This document shows positions 5,794 through 5,860 of a DNA stretch of 5,860 nucleotides, piece by piece (the first letter of the stretch is position 1; each line of letters opens with the position of its first letter). The stretch lies in contig JADGNT010000358.1 in the NCBI GenBank assembly GCA_017883345.1, positions 1 through 5,860 on the forward strand, read 5' to 3'. The notes under the pieces were generated by a model. The model ran no database searches. It worked only from the letters and a program-made list of their open reading frames with translations, and was not told the DNA's origin. The stretch comes from Candidatus Solibacter sp. Lineage in GTDB: Bacteria; Acidobacteriota; Terriglobia; Bryobacterales; Bryobacteraceae. A program made the translations under genes and the position numbers.

Positions 5794-5860
5794 GTGGCGT
5801 GAGTGGTTGAGTTTCCTCGGGGCAAGGCGGTACGGGGCCAGCTCCGCCAGGTGCGCCGGT

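Larger units (their letters stand above)
5523..5860. other. Upstream intergenic region without a convincing gene
   Basis: This 338-base stretch precedes the ATPase gene. It contains a 24-base hairpin (5770-5793), a 14-base palindrome (5647-5660) and a small hairpin (GCTGG at 5635-5639 with CCAGC at 5644-5648). A minus-strand frame stays open from the window edge to a stop at 5609-5611. It is proline-rich, has no start codon and runs through the hairpin. A 63-codon plus frame (5611-5802) lacks a ribosome binding site. Neither is called as a gene. The promoter of the cluster is expected here or further right. Confidence 0.6.

Noticed and set aside
5611..5802. 63-codon plus-strand frame upstream of the cluster
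   Set aside because: No ribosome binding site and no recognised domain, and it reads through a palindromic repeat.

Overview
The window is a GC-rich stretch of bacterial chromosome. It holds one tightly packed gene cluster, read entirely on the minus strand (right to left), with short palindromic repeats at its edges and inside it. The cell envelope is clearly Gram-negative: there is a signal-peptide protein of the LolA superfamily and an outer-membrane beta-barrel ending in an aromatic residue. The GC content, the LolA-like/FtsX-type ABC pairing and the style of dispersed hairpin repeats suggest an acidobacterium of the Solibacter/Bryobacter type. That placement is an inference from general familiarity, not a proven assignment.

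Layout in transcription order: (1) about 340 bases at the right end (5523-5860) with no convincing gene but two palindromes and a weak promoter candidate. (2) An ABC ATPase of the LolD/MacB type (5522-4848). (3) An 850-residue FtsX-type permease (4851-2299), overlapping the ATPase by the ATGA tetranucleotide. (4) After a 49-base gap filled by two hairpins, a LolA-like outer-membrane lipoprotein-sorting protein (2249-1479). (5) After 7 bases, a 436-residue outer-membrane beta-barrel protein (1471-161) with a motif resembling DUF1302 proteins. (6) About 160 bases of downstream sequence (1-160) with a second exact copy of one hairpin repeat and a further small hairpin.

Together the four genes cover every layer of the envelope: a cytoplasmic ATPase, an inner-membrane permease with large periplasmic domains, a soluble periplasmic carrier, and an outer-membrane barrel. 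The simplest reading is a dedicated export or trafficking route for a lipid, lipoprotein or other hydrophobic cargo. It would parallel Lol, but with one fused permease and with a barrel in place of LolB. The cargo cannot be read from the sequence.

The second theme is repeats at the gene joints. A 32-base hairpin repeat occurs identically just after two of the stop codons. A perfect hairpin ends one base before the LolA-like start codon. A long inverted repeat lies within the first 30 codons of the barrel gene and is translated into an odd Arg/Ser/Pro-rich N-terminal extension ahead of the signal peptide.
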